Part shown: piece by piece, positions 26,327-35,406 of the stretch
How positions within the stretch are numbered: the first letter of the stretch is position 1
How the letters are laid out: every line of letters starts with the position of its first letter
NCBI RefSeq assembly: GCF_000196455.1
Contig: NC_014614.1
Coordinates: 1,968,001-2,032,000 of the forward strand
Reading direction: 5' to 3'
DNA: 64,000 bases
Source of the DNA: Acetoanaerobium sticklandii
GTDB lineage: Bacteria > Bacillota > Clostridia > Peptostreptococcales > Filifactoraceae
Made by a program: the position numbers and the translations under genes
Notes under the pieces: model-generated
Database searches by the model: none
Told to the model about the DNA's origin: nothing
The model's input: only the letters and a program-made list of their open reading frames with translations

Positions 26327-26860
26327 TTACTCATTTATTGAAACATAGTTTTTGCCATCAACATCTTCAATGCTGACTTTAATAACCTCTAGCTTTGATG
26401 TAGGGACATTCTTTCCTACATAATCTGCTCTTATCGGTAGCTCTCTATGGCCTCTATCGATTAACACAGCTAGCTGAATAGTAAGAGGTCTTCCAACATC
26501 CATAATAGCATCAAGTGCTGCTCTTACAGTTCTTCCTGTATATAGCACATCATCTACTAATACAATGATTTTTTTTGTCACATCAAATCCCAAATTGGAT
26601 TCCTTTACGACAGCTTGATCAGCTTTTTCAGATAAATCATCTCTATAAAGTGAAATATCAAGCTCGCCAACAGTGACTTTTTTACCTTCAATTTGTTCTA
26701 TTTTTTTTGCAATTCTCTTGGCAAGTGGGACTCCTCTAGTTTTAATTCCTACTAGAGCTACCTCATCTACACCTTTGTTTTTTTCAATAATTTCATGGCC
26801 AATTCTAGTTATTGCTCTATCCATAGCCTTGTCATCCATAATAAGAGCTTTTTCTTGCAT
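26327..26860 (-). CDS. pyrR: Bifunctional pyr operon regulator / uracil phosphoribosyltransferase PyrR
   Basis: Binds pyr mRNA loops when UMP is present and has some uracil phosphoribosyltransferase activity. The 177-residue protein has the PRPP loop VLVDDVLYTGRTVRAA (100-115), SLYRDDL (70-76) and GIKTRGVPLA (38-47), as in Bacillus PyrR. AAGGAGGG precedes the ATG. It has its own consensus promoter and a short leader hairpin, and is co-transcribed with uraA. The rest of the pyr biosynthetic operon is not in the window. Confidence 0.97.
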   Translation of the reverse strand: MQEKALIMDDKAMDRAITRIGHEIIEKNKGVDEVALVGIKTRGVPLAKRIAKKIEQIEGKKVTVGELDISLYRDDLSEKADQAVVKESNLGFDVTKKIIVLVDDVLYTGRTVRAALDAIMDVGRPLTIQLAVLIDRGHRELPIRADYVGKNVPTSKLEVIKVSIEDVDGKNYVSINE

Positions 26861-26871
26861 CTTATCCCTCC

Positions 26872-26901
26872 TTTAATGGATTTTTTGAAGCCTCCATTAA
26901 A
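26872..26901 (-). promoter_or_regulatory. Perfect hairpin abutting the pyrR Shine-Dalgarno
   Basis: TTTAATGGA (26901-26893) and TCCATTAAA (26880-26872) form a perfect 9-bp stem with a 12-base loop, ending immediately before the pyrR GGAGGG. No U-tract follows, so it is not a terminator. It may protect the 5' end of the mRNA or tune pyrR translation. Confidence 0.5.
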
Positions 26902-26911
26902 TTCTCTAATG

Positions 26912-26940
26912 ATTATACCTTTTTACTACAGTTTAATCAA
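26912..26940 (-). promoter_or_regulatory. pyrR-uraA promoter
   Basis: TTGATT (26940-26935), 17-base spacer, TATAAT (26917-26912). The -35 overlaps the end of rluD. Confidence 0.75.
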
Positions 26941-27853
26941 GTAAAAATCTTTGCAAAAATGATTTAAAAATTTCTGGCTCTTCTTTTTCAAATAACATAA
27001 ACTCACCAGTTACTGGATGAACAAAGCCAAGAGTCTTAGCATGAAGAAGCTGTCCTTGGGCTTTAAACTTAGAGTTATGAGGACCATATAGGGTGTCCCC
27101 AACAAGTGGAAGCCCTTTACTTGCCATATGCACTCTAATCTGATGAGTTCGTCCTGTTTCTAAATTTGCCATAGCATACGAATAGTTTTCGTTAGACTTT
27201 ATTTTTGTTATATGAGTAACCGCATGCTTGCCATCGCTGACTACAGCCATTTTCATTCTGTCTCTTGGATTTCTTCCTATTGGTGCATCTATTGTAAATT
27301 CATCTGCCTTTATATTGCCATGACATATAAAGGTATACGTTCTTTGAACTGTGTGCTCCTTAAGCTGCTCACTTAGTCCTCTATGAGCTATATCACTTTT
27401 AGCAATCATAAGTAGTCCAGATGTATCCTTGTCAATCCTATGTACTATTCCAGGGCGAATTATTCCATTTATAGACGAAAGCTGTCCTTTGAAATGATAC
27501 ATAAGAGCATTTACAAGGGTATGATTTGCATTTCCAGCTCCAGGATGAACTACCATTCCTCTTTCCTTATATACAACAGCTAAATCTTCATCTTCATATA
27601 AAATTTCTATAGGAATATCCTCTGCTTCGATAACTAGCTCTTTTGCTGGAGGAATTAAAATGCAAATGTTATCTAATTGAGCAACCTTGTAGCTCGATTT
27701 TTCTATCTTATCATTCACCGTAACTTTTTTATCTTTTATGAGCGACTGGATATAGGTTCTAGATAAATCACTAAGCGCAGATGAGATAAACACATCTAGT
27801 CTTAAGTCCTCTTCTTCCTCATCCACTATAAAATATTTTTTTTCTTCTATCAT
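26933..27853 (-). CDS. RluD-family 23S rRNA pseudouridine synthase
   Basis: A 306-residue RluA/RluD family enzyme: N-terminal S4 RNA-binding domain (LRLDVFISSALSDLSRTYIQ, about 17-36), and the catalytic segment HRIDKDTSGLLMIAK with the active Asp. By family and length it most resembles RluD and B. subtilis YlyB. The exact rRNA sites are inferred, not shown. It overlaps lspA by four bases (ATGA) with GGAG upstream. The lspA-ylyB-pyrR-pyrP order is the same in B. subtilis. Confidence 0.93.
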   Translation of the reverse strand: MIEEKKYFIVDEEEEDLRLDVFISSALSDLSRTYIQSLIKDKKVTVNDKIEKSSYKVAQLDNICILIPPAKELVIEAEDIPIEILYEDEDLAVVYKERGMVVHPGAGNANHTLVNALMYHFKGQLSSINGIIRPGIVHRIDKDTSGLLMIAKSDIAHRGLSEQLKEHTVQRTYTFICHGNIKADEFTIDAPIGRNPRDRMKMAVVSDGKHAVTHITKIKSNENYSYAMANLETGRTHQIRVHMASKGLPLVGDTLYGPHNSKFKAQGQLLHAKTLGFVHPVTGEFMLFEKEEPEIFKSFLQRFLLD

Positions 27854-28302
27854 ATTTTCTCCAAAATTTCTTTGTCCTTAATAATTAAAAAAATGAGCAA
27901 TATCCCACCGACTACAACGCAAATATCAGCAAAATTGAATACAAACTGCCAAATACCTCTAAAATCAAACATATCAACTACAAATCCAAGCCATATTCTG
28001 TCAATTAGATTTCCTATAGCCCCAGCAGTTATTATGCTTAAAACAAAGGTTAGCTTTTTATCTATATTTTTATTTTTTTTAGTAAAATAAATCATGTAGC
28101 CTACAACTACCAATGTTATTAAAACAAAAAACCATGTTTTATTTTGAAGCATTCCAAAAGCTGCTCCTCTGTTTTCTACATAGGTAAAATGAAAAAAACC
28201 ATCAATTACAGGATATGATTCAAATTTTGTGAGCTTTGTTCTAGAAATCCATTTTATAGCTTGGTCTATTATTATTAGAATGCTAATTAATGTAAAGTAC
28301 AT
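27850..28302 (-). CDS. lspA: Lipoprotein signal peptidase (signal peptidase II)
   Basis: Cleaves signal peptides from diacylated prolipoproteins in the membrane. The 150-residue protein has four membrane segments, the ENRGAAFG motif (about 43-50), GAIGNLIDRI with the first catalytic Asp and FNFADICVVVG with the second. It works after Lgt, which is encoded at 60.4-61.2 kb in this window. The length is standard. Shine-Dalgarno AAAGGA is nine bases before the ATG. Confidence 0.95.
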   Translation of the reverse strand: MYFTLISILIIIDQAIKWISRTKLTKFESYPVIDGFFHFTYVENRGAAFGMLQNKTWFFVLITLVVVGYMIYFTKKNKNIDKKLTFVLSIITAGAIGNLIDRIWLGFVVDMFDFRGIWQFVFNFADICVVVGGILLIFLIIKDKEILEKI

Positions 28303-28319
28303 CTACTTTTTCCTTTCAC

Positions 28320-29324
28320 CTATTCAAATCTTTTAGCTTGAACAAATCCTACTTTTCTATAAACCTTATCTAAAGTTTTTCTAGCCTTATTATGTGCCTT
28401 TGCCGCACCTTTTGCATAAATTTCCTCTAGATAGTCTTTATTCTCCATAAGATATTCGTATTTTTCTCTTACAGGTCTTAGTCCCTCAACTATTACTTCT
28501 GCTGTCTCTCGCTTAAAGTCACCATAGCCTTTACCCTCGTATTTACTTACTATAGCTTCCGTAGACTCCCCTGTGAAGGTTGAATATATGTTAATGAGAT
28601 TCTTTATCCCTTTTTGCTCATCGTTATACGCAACAATCCCTATAGAATCAGTTACAGCTCTTTTTATTTTGTTTGTGATAGCATCGGCTGAATCTAACAT
28701 GAGAATCGTAGCATTAGGATTCTCATCTGATTTTGACATTTTTTGGCTCGGCTCCTGAAGACTCATTATTCTAGCTCCCTCTTTAGGTATAAAACCTTCT
28801 GGAACTATAAAGGTATCGCTGTATCTTGAGTTGAATCTCTGTGACAAGTCTCTTGCAAGCTCTAAGTGCTGTTTTTGGTCCTCACCAACAGGAACTAGGT
28901 CAGTTGAATATAGTAGTATATCCGCAGCCATAAGTACAGGGTAGGTAAATAAACCTGCGTTTAAATTCTCAGCTTTTTTCTGAGATTTTTCTTTGAACTG
29001 AGTCATTCTATTTAACTCGCCCATATAGGTCATAGTATTTAACACCCATGAAAGCTCAGCATGCTCAGGCACATGAGATTGAATAAATAAAGTGTTTTTC
29101 TCAGGATCAATTCCACTTGCAATGTACTGAGCTAGCACATCTAAAGTCGTTTTTCTCAAATCCTTTGGAACTTGTGGAACTGTTATGGCATGAAGGTCTA
29201 CAACGCAGTAATAACAATTATATTCATCTTGTAATGCTACCCAATTTTTCATAGCTCCTAGATAATTTCCAAGAGTTAGTTTTCCAGATGGCTGCATGCC
29301 GCTAAATATAGTTTTTTTATCCAA
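28320..29324 (-). CDS. trpS: Tryptophanyl-tRNA synthetase
   Basis: A class I synthetase of about 334 residues with the HIGH-type motif PSGKLTLGNYLG near the N-terminus, a GEDQKQHLELARD motif and the KMSKS loop. The open frame has an ATG at 29339 directly after the mtnN stop, but GGAGGG lies seven bases before a TTG at 29324, and that start gives MDKKTIFSGMQPSG, the usual TrpS N-terminus, so the TTG is the better choice. No T-box leader is visible; it appears co-transcribed with mtnN. Confidence 0.95.
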   Translation of the reverse strand: MDKKTIFSGMQPSGKLTLGNYLGAMKNWVALQDEYNCYYCVVDLHAITVPQVPKDLRKTTLDVLAQYIASGIDPEKNTLFIQSHVPEHAELSWVLNTMTYMGELNRMTQFKEKSQKKAENLNAGLFTYPVLMAADILLYSTDLVPVGEDQKQHLELARDLSQRFNSRYSDTFIVPEGFIPKEGARIMSLQEPSQKMSKSDENPNATILMLDSADAITNKIKRAVTDSIGIVAYNDEQKGIKNLINIYSTFTGESTEAIVSKYEGKGYGDFKRETAEVIVEGLRPVREKYEYLMENKDYLEEIYAKGAAKAHNKARKTLDKVYRKVGFVQAKRFE

Positions 29325-29340
29325 TTGTAATCCCTCCATT

Positions 29341-30033
29341 CTACTTAGTTAGCATATTGAGTATAAGTTTTTTTGAATTCTTTGCTGATTCAAATACAAA
29401 CTCATCGAAATTACTTGGTGCCTCACCGTTTGCTTTATCACTCATAGCTCTTATTACTAAAAATGGCATTTTATTAAGCATACAAACATGAGCTATTGCT
29501 GCTCCTTCCATTTCTGCGCAGTCTGCATTAAATTCTGCTTGAAGAGCATCTTTAAGCTCAGAAGAAGAAACAAACACGTCTCCCGAAACTACTATGCCTT
29601 TTTTTACATATACATCCTTTAAATCCTTTGCCGCAACAGATGCCATATCTATTAGCTTATCATCAGCTATAAATATGCTCGAATCCATTCTCGGAATCAC
29701 ACCTTTTTTATGTCCAAAAGCAGTAACATCAAAGTCATGCTCAATAAGCTTCGTCGATAATACTATATCTCCTATTTCTAAATCATCAGCTATAGCTCCA
29801 GCTACTCCTATATTTATAATAGCCTTAACTTCAAATCTATCTATAAGTATTTGAGTGCACATAGCCGCATTTACTTTTCCAATGCCTGAACGAACCACGA
29901 CTAAATCAGTGTCATTGATTCTCCCCATATAGAATGTAAGTCCAGCTACTTCTGAAACTCTTATATCATTCATGAGCTCTTTCACTAGAGTTATTTCTTC
30001 TTCCATTGCTCCTATTATGCCAAACTTATTCAT
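29341..30033 (-). CDS. mtnN: 5'-methylthioadenosine / S-adenosylhomocysteine nucleosidase
   Basis: Hydrolyses MTA and SAH, recycling by-products of SAM use. The 230-residue protein starts MNKFGIIGAMEEEI, with GVAGAI (nucleoside pocket), VVSGDVFVSS, AEMEGAAIAHVC (about 173-184, ribose-binding Glu) and a C-terminal IRAMSDKANG with the catalytic Asp. It is a typical Pfs protein. AGGAGG precedes the ATG. It is placed upstream of trpS with no spacer. Confidence 0.96.
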   Translation of the reverse strand: MNKFGIIGAMEEEITLVKELMNDIRVSEVAGLTFYMGRINDTDLVVVRSGIGKVNAAMCTQILIDRFEVKAIINIGVAGAIADDLEIGDIVLSTKLIEHDFDVTAFGHKKGVIPRMDSSIFIADDKLIDMASVAAKDLKDVYVKKGIVVSGDVFVSSSELKDALQAEFNADCAEMEGAAIAHVCMLNKMPFLVIRAMSDKANGEAPSNFDEFVFESAKNSKKLILNMLTK

Positions 30034-30095
30034 ACAAGCCTCCTAAAATTTACATTTATGATTTACTTTCTATTATAAGTATATTAATCCTTCAA

Positions 30096-30104
30096 AGTAT
30101 ATCA
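30096..30104 (-). promoter_or_regulatory. Possible extended -10 for mtnN-trpS
   Basis: TGATATACT fits an extended -10 (TGnTATAnT) about 65 bases before the mtnN start; no good -35 is seen. Confidence 0.35.
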
Positions 30105-30164
30105 TAAAATTAAATTCTTTGGATAAAATACTCTAAAATTCCCAGCAAAATCGAGCAAAGATAA

Positions 30165-30572
30165 TTATAATTGAATTTCCTTGGATTTTACTTTTTCTAT
30201 TAGTTCCTCTACTTTTTGCTTTATAATATCTCTAGTCGTCCTATAGCCATCGATAGGTCCTCCTGAAGGGTCATCAAGTCCCCAATCCTGCATAAACTTA
30301 TTCGGTACAAAAGGACAAACTACATTGCAACCCATAGTAATTAATATGTCTAATTCATAAGGTATGTCTGATAGCAGTTTGGGTTTATGACTACCTATAT
30401 CTACCCCAGCTTCTTTCATCACTTCTACGGCTAGTGGCTTTACTTCATGATACTCCTGTGTTCCAGCTGAGTACACTTCAAAAATATCAGAGCCTAATTC
30501 CTTTGCCCAGCCTTCTGCCATTTGGCTTCTACACGAATTGTGAACACAAACAAATGCTAATTTATACTTCAT
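30165..30572 (-). CDS. arsC: ArsC-type low-molecular-weight protein tyrosine phosphatase / arsenate reductase
   Basis: A 135-residue protein of the thioredoxin-coupled arsenate reductase family. The phosphate-binding loop CVHNSCRS (Cys9 to Ser16) matches CX5R, and Cys82 and Cys86 in MGCNVVC supply the further redox cysteines used by this class; DDPSGG carries the general-acid Asp. True activity could be arsenate reduction or phosphatase. An outer ATG exists at 30587 but AAGGAGG points to the ATG at 30572. No arsR, arsB or acr3 gene is adjacent, so it is not part of a standard ars operon. It has a strong promoter divergent from the MATE gene. Confidence 0.87.
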   Translation of the reverse strand: MKYKLAFVCVHNSCRSQMAEGWAKELGSDIFEVYSAGTQEYHEVKPLAVEVMKEAGVDIGSHKPKLLSDIPYELDILITMGCNVVCPFVPNKFMQDWGLDDPSGGPIDGYRTTRDIIKQKVEELIEKVKSKEIQL

Positions 30573-30587
30573 AAGAGCCTCCTTCAT

Positions 30588-30603
30588 ATCGATAAAAATC
30601 GAT
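30588..30603. promoter_or_regulatory. ATCGAT-AAAA-ATCGAT inverted repeat before arsC
   Basis: Two copies of the palindrome ATCGAT separated by four A lie between the arsC promoter and its Shine-Dalgarno. It could be a repressor site or an RNA hairpin; no regulator gene is adjacent. Confidence 0.35.
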
Positions 30604-30619
30604 TTATATTCTTGTATAT

Positions 30620-30648
30620 AGTATAGATAGATTTTGATATAATGTAAA
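30620..30648 (-). promoter_or_regulatory. arsC promoter
   Basis: TTTACA (30648-30643), 17-base spacer, TATACT (30625-30620) on the minus strand; it overlaps the divergent MATE promoter. Confidence 0.65.
30635..30643 (+). promoter_or_regulatory. Extended -10 for the MATE gene
   Basis: TGATATAAT is a full extended -10, 46 bases before the MATE ATG. It lies inside the arsC promoter on the other strand, so the two genes compete for polymerase. Confidence 0.5.
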
Positions 30649-30688
30649 GTGACTTTGTATTAAATAAGAATCCATACTGGAGGATACC

Positions 30689-32020
30689 ATGAATCAAGAC
30701 TTAGAATCAAAAAAAATACCTGCCTTACTTTTCCAGCTATCTCTTCCTGCTATAACCAGCATGCTTATTTCTGCTGTTTATAATATAGTTGATAGAATAT
30801 TTGTAGAAAAAATAAGCCCCCTTGCACTTTCAGGTGTTGGTATAACTATGCCAATTCAGATACTTCAAATGGCTTTTGTATTATTAATAGGTATAGGTTC
30901 TTCTACCCTTATTTCTATTAAGCTCGGAGAGAAAAAACCTCACGAAGCGGAAGTAATCCTACATCAAGCATATAAATATATCATGATTGCCATGGCTATT
31001 TTTTCTGTGATTATAATTGTTTTTATGAATCCTATACTAAATATTTTAAAGGTTTCAAGTGATGTTTATCCTTATGCAAAAGACTATATTTTTATAATGG
31101 TTATAGGTTCAATTTTTGGACTTCCAGGTTTTTGTCTCAATAACTCTCTAAGAGCAATCGGCAAAGCTTCTGTATCAATGAAAATAGTAGTTTCAAGTGC
31201 TTTACTTAATATAATTTTAGATCCGCTTTTTATCTTTACTTTTAATATGGGTATAAAGGGAGCCGCCCTAGCTACAGTAATCTCACAAACTTATGTTACT
31301 GTCCTTGTATTTTGGCTATTTGCAAAATCAAAGAATTTTCCAATCAACTTAAAATTTGCAATGCCCGTAGAAAAATCTTTTTTTAAGGAAATCATAGAAA
31401 ATGGCGCCCCTTCTTTTTATATGCAGATATTCGCTACATTTGTAAATATTATTTTTAATAGGTCAGTAGTTGAGTATGGAAATGATTTATACTTGGCAGC
31501 AATGACAATAGTTCAGGCAATATACAGTTTCTATCATATGGTTGTAGTAGGAATAATACAGGGTGCTCAACCCATAAACGGATATAATTTTGGAGCAAAA
31601 AGATATGACAGGGTGAGAGAAACTCTTATTTTAACTCTAGGTTCATCATTTATTATATCAATTAGTATATTTGCCATAATTCAGTTTTATCCTTCTCTAT
31701 TGTCAGGTATTTTTACATCTGATAAAGAACTTCTAAAGCTTACAAATTATTCTATGAAGCTATATTTATTTATGCTTCCACTTATAGGCCTTCATACAGT
31801 AAGTTCTCAATATTTTCAAGCTGTAAGCAAACCTAAAAAAGCTAGCATTTTATCTTTGCTTAGATACGGAATGATACTTATTCCACTTTTATTTATACTC
31901 CCACGTTTTTGGGGTATCCAAGGAGTATTTATAAGCAATGTTATATCTGATTTTATAGCTTCATCTGTAGCAATCTTTTTTATATCAAAAGAGCTTTATT
32001 ATCTTAAATCAAATTTATAG
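30689..32020 (+). CDS. MATE family efflux transporter
   Basis: A 443-residue multidrug and toxin extrusion protein with about 12 membrane segments. The N-terminus LLFQLSLPAITSMLISAVYN and the second-half repeat FFKEIIENGAPSFYMQ are typical of the two homologous bundles. It resembles the clostridial subgroup annotated as NorM/DinF/MepA-like; the substrate cannot be read from sequence. TGGAGG precedes the ATG. It is monocistronic on the plus strand and divergent from arsC, with a shared strong terminator to ileS at the 3' end. Confidence 0.9.
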   Translation: MNQDLESKKIPALLFQLSLPAITSMLISAVYNIVDRIFVEKISPLALSGVGITMPIQILQMAFVLLIGIGSSTLISIKLGEKKPHEAEVILHQAYKYIMIAMAIFSVIIIVFMNPILNILKVSSDVYPYAKDYIFIMVIGSIFGLPGFCLNNSLRAIGKASVSMKIVVSSALLNIILDPLFIFTFNMGIKGAALATVISQTYVTVLVFWLFAKSKNFPINLKFAMPVEKSFFKEIIENGAPSFYMQIFATFVNIIFNRSVVEYGNDLYLAAMTIVQAIYSFYHMVVVGIIQGAQPINGYNFGAKRYDRVRETLILTLGSSFIISISIFAIIQFYPSLLSGIFTSDKELLKLTNYSMKLYLFMLPLIGLHTVSSQYFQAVSKPKKASILSLLRYGMILIPLLFILPRFWGIQGVFISNVISDFIASSVAIFFISKELYYLKSNL

Positions 32021-32121
32021 GTATAGCTTAATAAATATACTATTGTCTAATATAAATTAATATGAACATTTCATTATAGCAATATCATAATTACCATAGA
32101 AAACTTAAACTTTTTTATTTA

Positions 32122-32157
32122 AAAAAGGATTCAAACTTTGATGTTTGAATCCTTTTT
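32122..32157. terminator. Bidirectional terminator between MATE gene and ileS
   Basis: A perfect 15-bp stem (AAAAAGGATTCAAAC with GTTTGAATCCTTTTT) and a 6-base loop, with T-rich flanks on both strands. Confidence 0.9.
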
Positions 32158-32216
32158 AATACCAAATGGACAATAAAGTAAACCTATATCTATAACAAAT
32201 CTATATTTCTTTATAA

Positions 32217-35200
32217 TTATTGTTTTTCAACAGCAATTTTAGCATCATGTCCATTAATTACATCTTCTTGCATATTGCCTGTTTCACCTTTTACTATTTC
32301 TACAGCTAAAGTTTCATCCTTGATGTAATCAGTGTGAATCTCTATAGCCTTTGCAACTTCTTCTGTGGAAGTAAAGTAAACTTTTATCTTATCCATCATT
32401 TCTAAATCTTGAGCTTTTCTCATTTGTTGGATTTTTGATATAAATTCTCTAGCAAAGCCTTCATTTATAAGCTCTGGAGTTAGATTAGTATCAAGAACTA
32501 TAAATAAGTTGTTTTCTGTAGCAACGTCAAAGCCTTCTTTAGGAGATACATTTATAAGCACATCGTCTTTAGTAAATGTAAAGCTTTCTCCTGCTAAGTC
32601 AAAAGCAATTGAGTCTCCATTTTGAAGCTTATTTACTGCTTCTGGAGCATCTAGTGCTGAAAGCTTACTTGAAAATTCCTTAAGCTTAGGTCCTAGAGCT
32701 TTTCCTAATGTTGTAAAGTTAGGCTTTAAGCTGAAATTCATATATTGATTGATATCTTTAGAGAAAATAACCTCTTTAACATTTAGCTCTTCTTCTATAA
32801 GCGGAAGCAAATCTTTCATTATAGCTTCATAAGATGCATCTATATATGCTTTTCCTATAGGCTGACGAACTTTGATTTTAGCGGCTTCTCTAGATGCTCT
32901 TCCTAGTGTAACAAGGTTTTTAACAAGGTCCATCTTATGCTCTAGCTTTTCATCTATAAGCTCATCGTTACATCTTGGGTAGTGGCTTATATGAACAGAT
33001 AATTCTCCAGTTAGCTTTCTATAAAGCTCTTCAGATAAAAATGGTGAAAACGGTGCAACCATCTGAGCTATTCCAACTAAAACCTCAAAGGTTGTATTGT
33101 AAACAGATTTTTTATCTAAAGTAAGCTCAGTATCCCAGAAACGTCTTCTGCTTCTTCTGATGTACCAGTTTGATAAATCTTCATTGACAAAATCTTGAAT
33201 TGCTCTAACAGTTTTTGTCATGTCATATCTATCAAGCTCAACTTCCACATATTTCTTTAGGTTATTGTATTTTGAAAGTATCCATCTATCTAGCTCAGGT
33301 CTTTCATTGTAAGGTATGAAAAACTCCTTAGGGTCTATATTGTCTGTGTTTGCATATAATGAGAAGAAGTTATATACATTTTTAATTGTCCCAAAGAACT
33401 TGCTTTGAACTTCTTTAAGTGCATCCACATCAAACTTAGTAGGAGTCCATGCAGGAGACACATAAAGTAGGTACCATCTTAAAACGTCCGCTCCATACTT
33501 ATCAAACATTTCAAACGGATCTACAGTGTTTCCTCTTGATTTACTCATTTTCTTGCCATCTTTATCTAGTATAAGGTCATTTACTAGTACATTTTTGTAT
33601 GGTGATTTTCCCATTACAAATGTAGATATAGCAATAAGAGAGTAGAACCATCCTCTAGTTTGGTCTATTCCTTCACAAATAAAATCAGCTGGGAATAACT
33701 CATCAAAATTTTCCTTGTTCTCAAAAGGATAATGATGCTGTGCAAAAGGCATTGAGCCTGAATCAAACCAGCAATCTATAACATCTTTAACTCTAGTCAT
33801 TTTTTCATTACATTTAGGGCAATTTATATGAATATCATCTACGTATGGTCTATGAAGTTCAATTGACTCATCTATTGGCTCTATTGACTTTTCTACTAAT
33901 TCACTAATTGAGCCTATTGACTCTTTATGTCCACAACTGCAAGTCCAGATGTTAAGTGGAGTTCCCCAGTATCTAGAACGTGATATCGCCCAGTCGTTTA
34001 CATTTTCTAACCAGTTTCCAAATCTCTTTTCTCCTACATAATCTGGGAACCAGTTAACTGTATTGTTATTGCTTACTAGCTGGTCTTTTAGTTTTGTCAT
34101 TTCTATATAATAGCTTGGCTTTGCATAATATAGAAGTGGTGTCTGGCATCTCCAGCAGTGAGGATAATTGTGGTCCATTTTTTCTTTACTGTAAAGCTTG
34201 TTTTCTGCAGCTAGCCACTTGATAATATCTACATCCAAGCCTTCTTCCATTACAAATCTGCCATCCCAGATAGTACCTATATACTTTCCATCTTCGCCTA
34301 CTGGCTGAACCACTGGAAGACCATATTTTCTTCCAACATTGTAGTCATCTTCACCAAATGCAGGAGCTGTATGAACTATACCTGTACCATCTTCTGTTGT
34401 AACATAATCGCCAAGCACAACAAAGAAAGCTTTTTTGTCAGGCTTTACAAATGGCATAAGTTGCTCGTACTCAATATACTCAAGGTCTTTTCCTAGGATT
34501 TCCTCTAAAACAGTATATTCACCTTTTAATACCTTTGGTGCAAGTGTTTTTGAAAGATAGTATATTTCATCTTCTTGCTTTACTTTTACATAAACTTCTG
34601 TTGGCGATACTGCAAGTGCTACGTTTGATGCTAGAGTCCAAGGTGTAGTTGTCCATGCAAGGAAATATTCATTTTCTGCATCTTTTCTTTTGAATTTAGC
34701 AATCAAAGTATTTGTTTTAACTTCTTTGTAGCCTTGAGCAACCTCGTGTGAAGCAAGTCCTGTCCCACAACGAGAGCAATATGGAAGAATTTTATGCCCT
34801 TCATAGATATAGCCTTCTTTATGGAATTTATCTAAAATCCACCATACAGATTCTATATAATTGTTATCCAGAGTGATATATGGATTATCCATATCGATAA
34901 GATAACCCATTCTTTCTGTCATCTGTCTCCACAAACTTTCATACTCAAATACAGATTTTCTACAAGCCTCATTGAATTCTTTAATTCCATATTCCTCAAT
35001 CTCTTGCTTTGAGCCAAGGCTTAATTTTTTTTCTACTTCAATCTCAACAGGTAGTCCATGAGTGTCCCATCCTGCTTTTCTCTTAACCTGATATCCGCTC
35101 ATAGTCTTATATCTACATACAGAATCTTTAAGTGTCCTAGCTAAAACGTGGTGGATTCCTGGCTTCCCATTTGCAGTTGGAGGTCCTTCGTAAAATACAA

Positions 35201-35321
35201 AAGACGGAGAATCCTCTCTAGCCTCTACACTCTTTTTTAGCAAGTCAATTTCATTCCAAAATGCCGTTAAACTTTGTTCATTATCTTTTACTGCAGCATT
35301 ATTCAAATTCTCAAACTTCAT
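32217..35321 (-). CDS. ileS: Isoleucyl-tRNA synthetase, eukaryotic-like (IleRS2) type
   Basis: Charges tRNA-Ile. At 1,034 residues it has the HIGH-equivalent GPPTANGKPGIHHVLAR (about 46-62), GWDTHGLPVEIEVEKKL, several CxxC metal motifs in the editing and catalytic regions, and KMSKS near 588-592. The PGIHH form and GLPVEIEVEK are those of the second clade of bacterial IleRS, which resembles eukaryotic enzymes and is commonly less sensitive to mupirocin; resistance here is inference. GGGAGAT precedes the ATG. A T-box leader controls it by uncharged tRNA-Ile. Neighbour divIVA is the usual one in Firmicutes. Confidence 0.96.
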   Translation of the reverse strand: MKFENLNNAAVKDNEQSLTAFWNEIDLLKKSVEAREDSPSFVFYEGPPTANGKPGIHHVLARTLKDSVCRYKTMSGYQVKRKAGWDTHGLPVEIEVEKKLSLGSKQEIEEYGIKEFNEACRKSVFEYESLWRQMTERMGYLIDMDNPYITLDNNYIESVWWILDKFHKEGYIYEGHKILPYCSRCGTGLASHEVAQGYKEVKTNTLIAKFKRKDAENEYFLAWTTTPWTLASNVALAVSPTEVYVKVKQEDEIYYLSKTLAPKVLKGEYTVLEEILGKDLEYIEYEQLMPFVKPDKKAFFVVLGDYVTTEDGTGIVHTAPAFGEDDYNVGRKYGLPVVQPVGEDGKYIGTIWDGRFVMEEGLDVDIIKWLAAENKLYSKEKMDHNYPHCWRCQTPLLYYAKPSYYIEMTKLKDQLVSNNNTVNWFPDYVGEKRFGNWLENVNDWAISRSRYWGTPLNIWTCSCGHKESIGSISELVEKSIEPIDESIELHRPYVDDIHINCPKCNEKMTRVKDVIDCWFDSGSMPFAQHHYPFENKENFDELFPADFICEGIDQTRGWFYSLIAISTFVMGKSPYKNVLVNDLILDKDGKKMSKSRGNTVDPFEMFDKYGADVLRWYLLYVSPAWTPTKFDVDALKEVQSKFFGTIKNVYNFFSLYANTDNIDPKEFFIPYNERPELDRWILSKYNNLKKYVEVELDRYDMTKTVRAIQDFVNEDLSNWYIRRSRRRFWDTELTLDKKSVYNTTFEVLVGIAQMVAPFSPFLSEELYRKLTGELSVHISHYPRCNDELIDEKLEHKMDLVKNLVTLGRASREAAKIKVRQPIGKAYIDASYEAIMKDLLPLIEEELNVKEVIFSKDINQYMNFSLKPNFTTLGKALGPKLKEFSSKLSALDAPEAVNKLQNGDSIAFDLAGESFTFTKDDVLINVSPKEGFDVATENNLFIVLDTNLTPELINEGFAREFISKIQQMRKAQDLEMMDKIKVYFTSTEEVAKAIEIHTDYIKDETLAVEIVKGETGNMQEDVINGHDAKIAVEKQ

Positions 35322-35406
35322 AATATATCTCCCTTCAAATCATATTCAAAATGTAAACCCTTATTATTTCCACAATAAGCTTATAAAATACACTTATATT
35401 ATCTGC

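Noticed and set aside
26866..26910. PyrR-binding loop in the pyrR leader
   Set aside because: Only the GAGGCT half is present; the ARUCC part of the consensus is missing.
30165..32020. Arsenic resistance operon
   Set aside because: Only an ArsC-type reductase is present; no arsR, arsB/acr3 or arsA gene, and the neighbouring MATE transporter is on the opposite strand.
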